NCBI GenBank assembly: GCA_021810815.1
Contig: JAJZHR010000179.1
Location: 1 to 5,856, forward strand
Origin: Acidobacteriota bacterium
GTDB taxonomy: Bacteria; Acidobacteriota; Terriglobia; Terriglobales; Acidobacteriaceae
Direction: 5' to 3'
DNA: 5,856 nt
Shown here piece by piece: positions 5,785-5,856 of this stretch (position 1 is the first letter of the stretch; every line of letters begins with the position of its first letter). Made by a program: the position numbers and the translations under genes. The notes under the pieces were generated by a model that did no database searches, had not been told where the DNA came from, and worked only from the letters and a program-made list of their open reading frames with translations.

Positions 5785-5856
5785 CCGGAGAGGAAGTGAG
5801 GTGTGCTTCGCAGGATTGATTTCTTGATGCTTTCTCTCGGTGCCCTAACTCGCTGC
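5785..5856. repeat. 72-bp direct repeat, copy B (may continue past the window)
   Basis: This is the partner of the copy at 5581-5652. Identity is highest at its right edge, which coincides with the window end, so the repeat probably extends further. On the minus strand both copies can be read in one frame with a shared RVRAP-ES---SILR pattern, but neither has a start codon, so coding is not claimed. Confidence 0.6.

Larger units (their letters stand above)
5516..5856. other. Gene-free region right of the IS remnant
   Basis: No open frame here has a start, ribosome binding site and recognisable product. The region holds two copies of a 72-bp direct repeat and, between them, a perfect short dyad GCGAG-AA-CTCGC (5678-5689) and a tRNA-3'-end-like stretch near 5726-5751. 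It may be a mosaic of mobile-element debris. Confidence 0.5.

Noticed and set aside
5590..5799. A 69-codon plus-strand open frame with a GW-EVIRTADSRFE stretch
   Set aside because: IRT-type stretches commonly arise from translating the antisense of a tRNA T-loop (attcgaac). The frame also crosses both repeat copies, so I treat it as spurious.
5726..5800. A functional tRNA gene on the minus strand
   Set aside because: The T-stem strands do not pair, and no matching acceptor 5' strand, D-arm or anticodon arm can be placed at the right distance.
5516..5856. A CRISPR array suggested by the repeated blocks
   Set aside because: There are only two diverged 72-bp copies 204 bp apart, far from the short identical repeats and regular spacers of an array.

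Overview
The window looks like a chromosomal segment from an acidobacterium, probably Terriglobales or Acidobacteriaceae. The basis is the protein style (DinB/YfiT-like protein, nuclease-like protein with an ELK motif, GTG starts) and a degraded intergenic repeat at 3653-3727 that resembles a 'ggctaaagcc…ccttcaaagcc' family I associate with acidobacterial genomes. This taxonomic call is pattern memory, not a search result.

Layout. (1) 1-2605, plus strand, GC-rich: the tail of a DinB/YfiT-type metalloprotein, then a 536-aa protein of unknown function with a C-terminal PD-(D/E)XK nuclease-like motif, then a class I SAM-dependent methyltransferase. The genes are 5 bp apart and then overlap by 4 bp (GTGA), so they form a tight, probably translationally coupled operon. 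(2) 2642-4454, minus strand, visibly less GC-rich: in transcription order a 1-Cys (Prx6-type) peroxiredoxin, a 78-aa winged-helix-like protein and a 208-aa MIP/aquaporin-family channel. The channel appears to have lost all four residues of the usual water-selective ar/R filter. The degraded repeat lies between the peroxiredoxin and the small regulator. (3) 4455-4879: a 425-bp stretch with no convincing gene. It holds the likely peroxiredoxin promoter region and a CRP/FNR-like dyad at 4584-4599. (4) 4880-5515: a 5'-truncated IS630-family element. It keeps the catalytic domain and one terminus but lacks the N-terminal DNA-binding part and the other end. (5) 5516-5856: no gene; two 72-bp direct repeats (about 74% identical, 204 bp apart) with a short tRNA-3'-end-like stretch between them.

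Working model. Region 2 could be a small peroxide-handling module: a non-classical channel that might pass H2O2 or another small neutral solute, a thiol peroxidase that detoxifies peroxide, and a small DNA-binding protein. Region 1 is a conserved-looking but functionally unassigned nuclease-like/methyltransferase pair. The two gene clusters converge at 2606-2641. Nothing here proves a new system; the best leads are the unusual aquaporin filter, the apparent degenerate second nuclease-like module in the 536-aa protein, and the unnamed 204-bp-spaced repeats.
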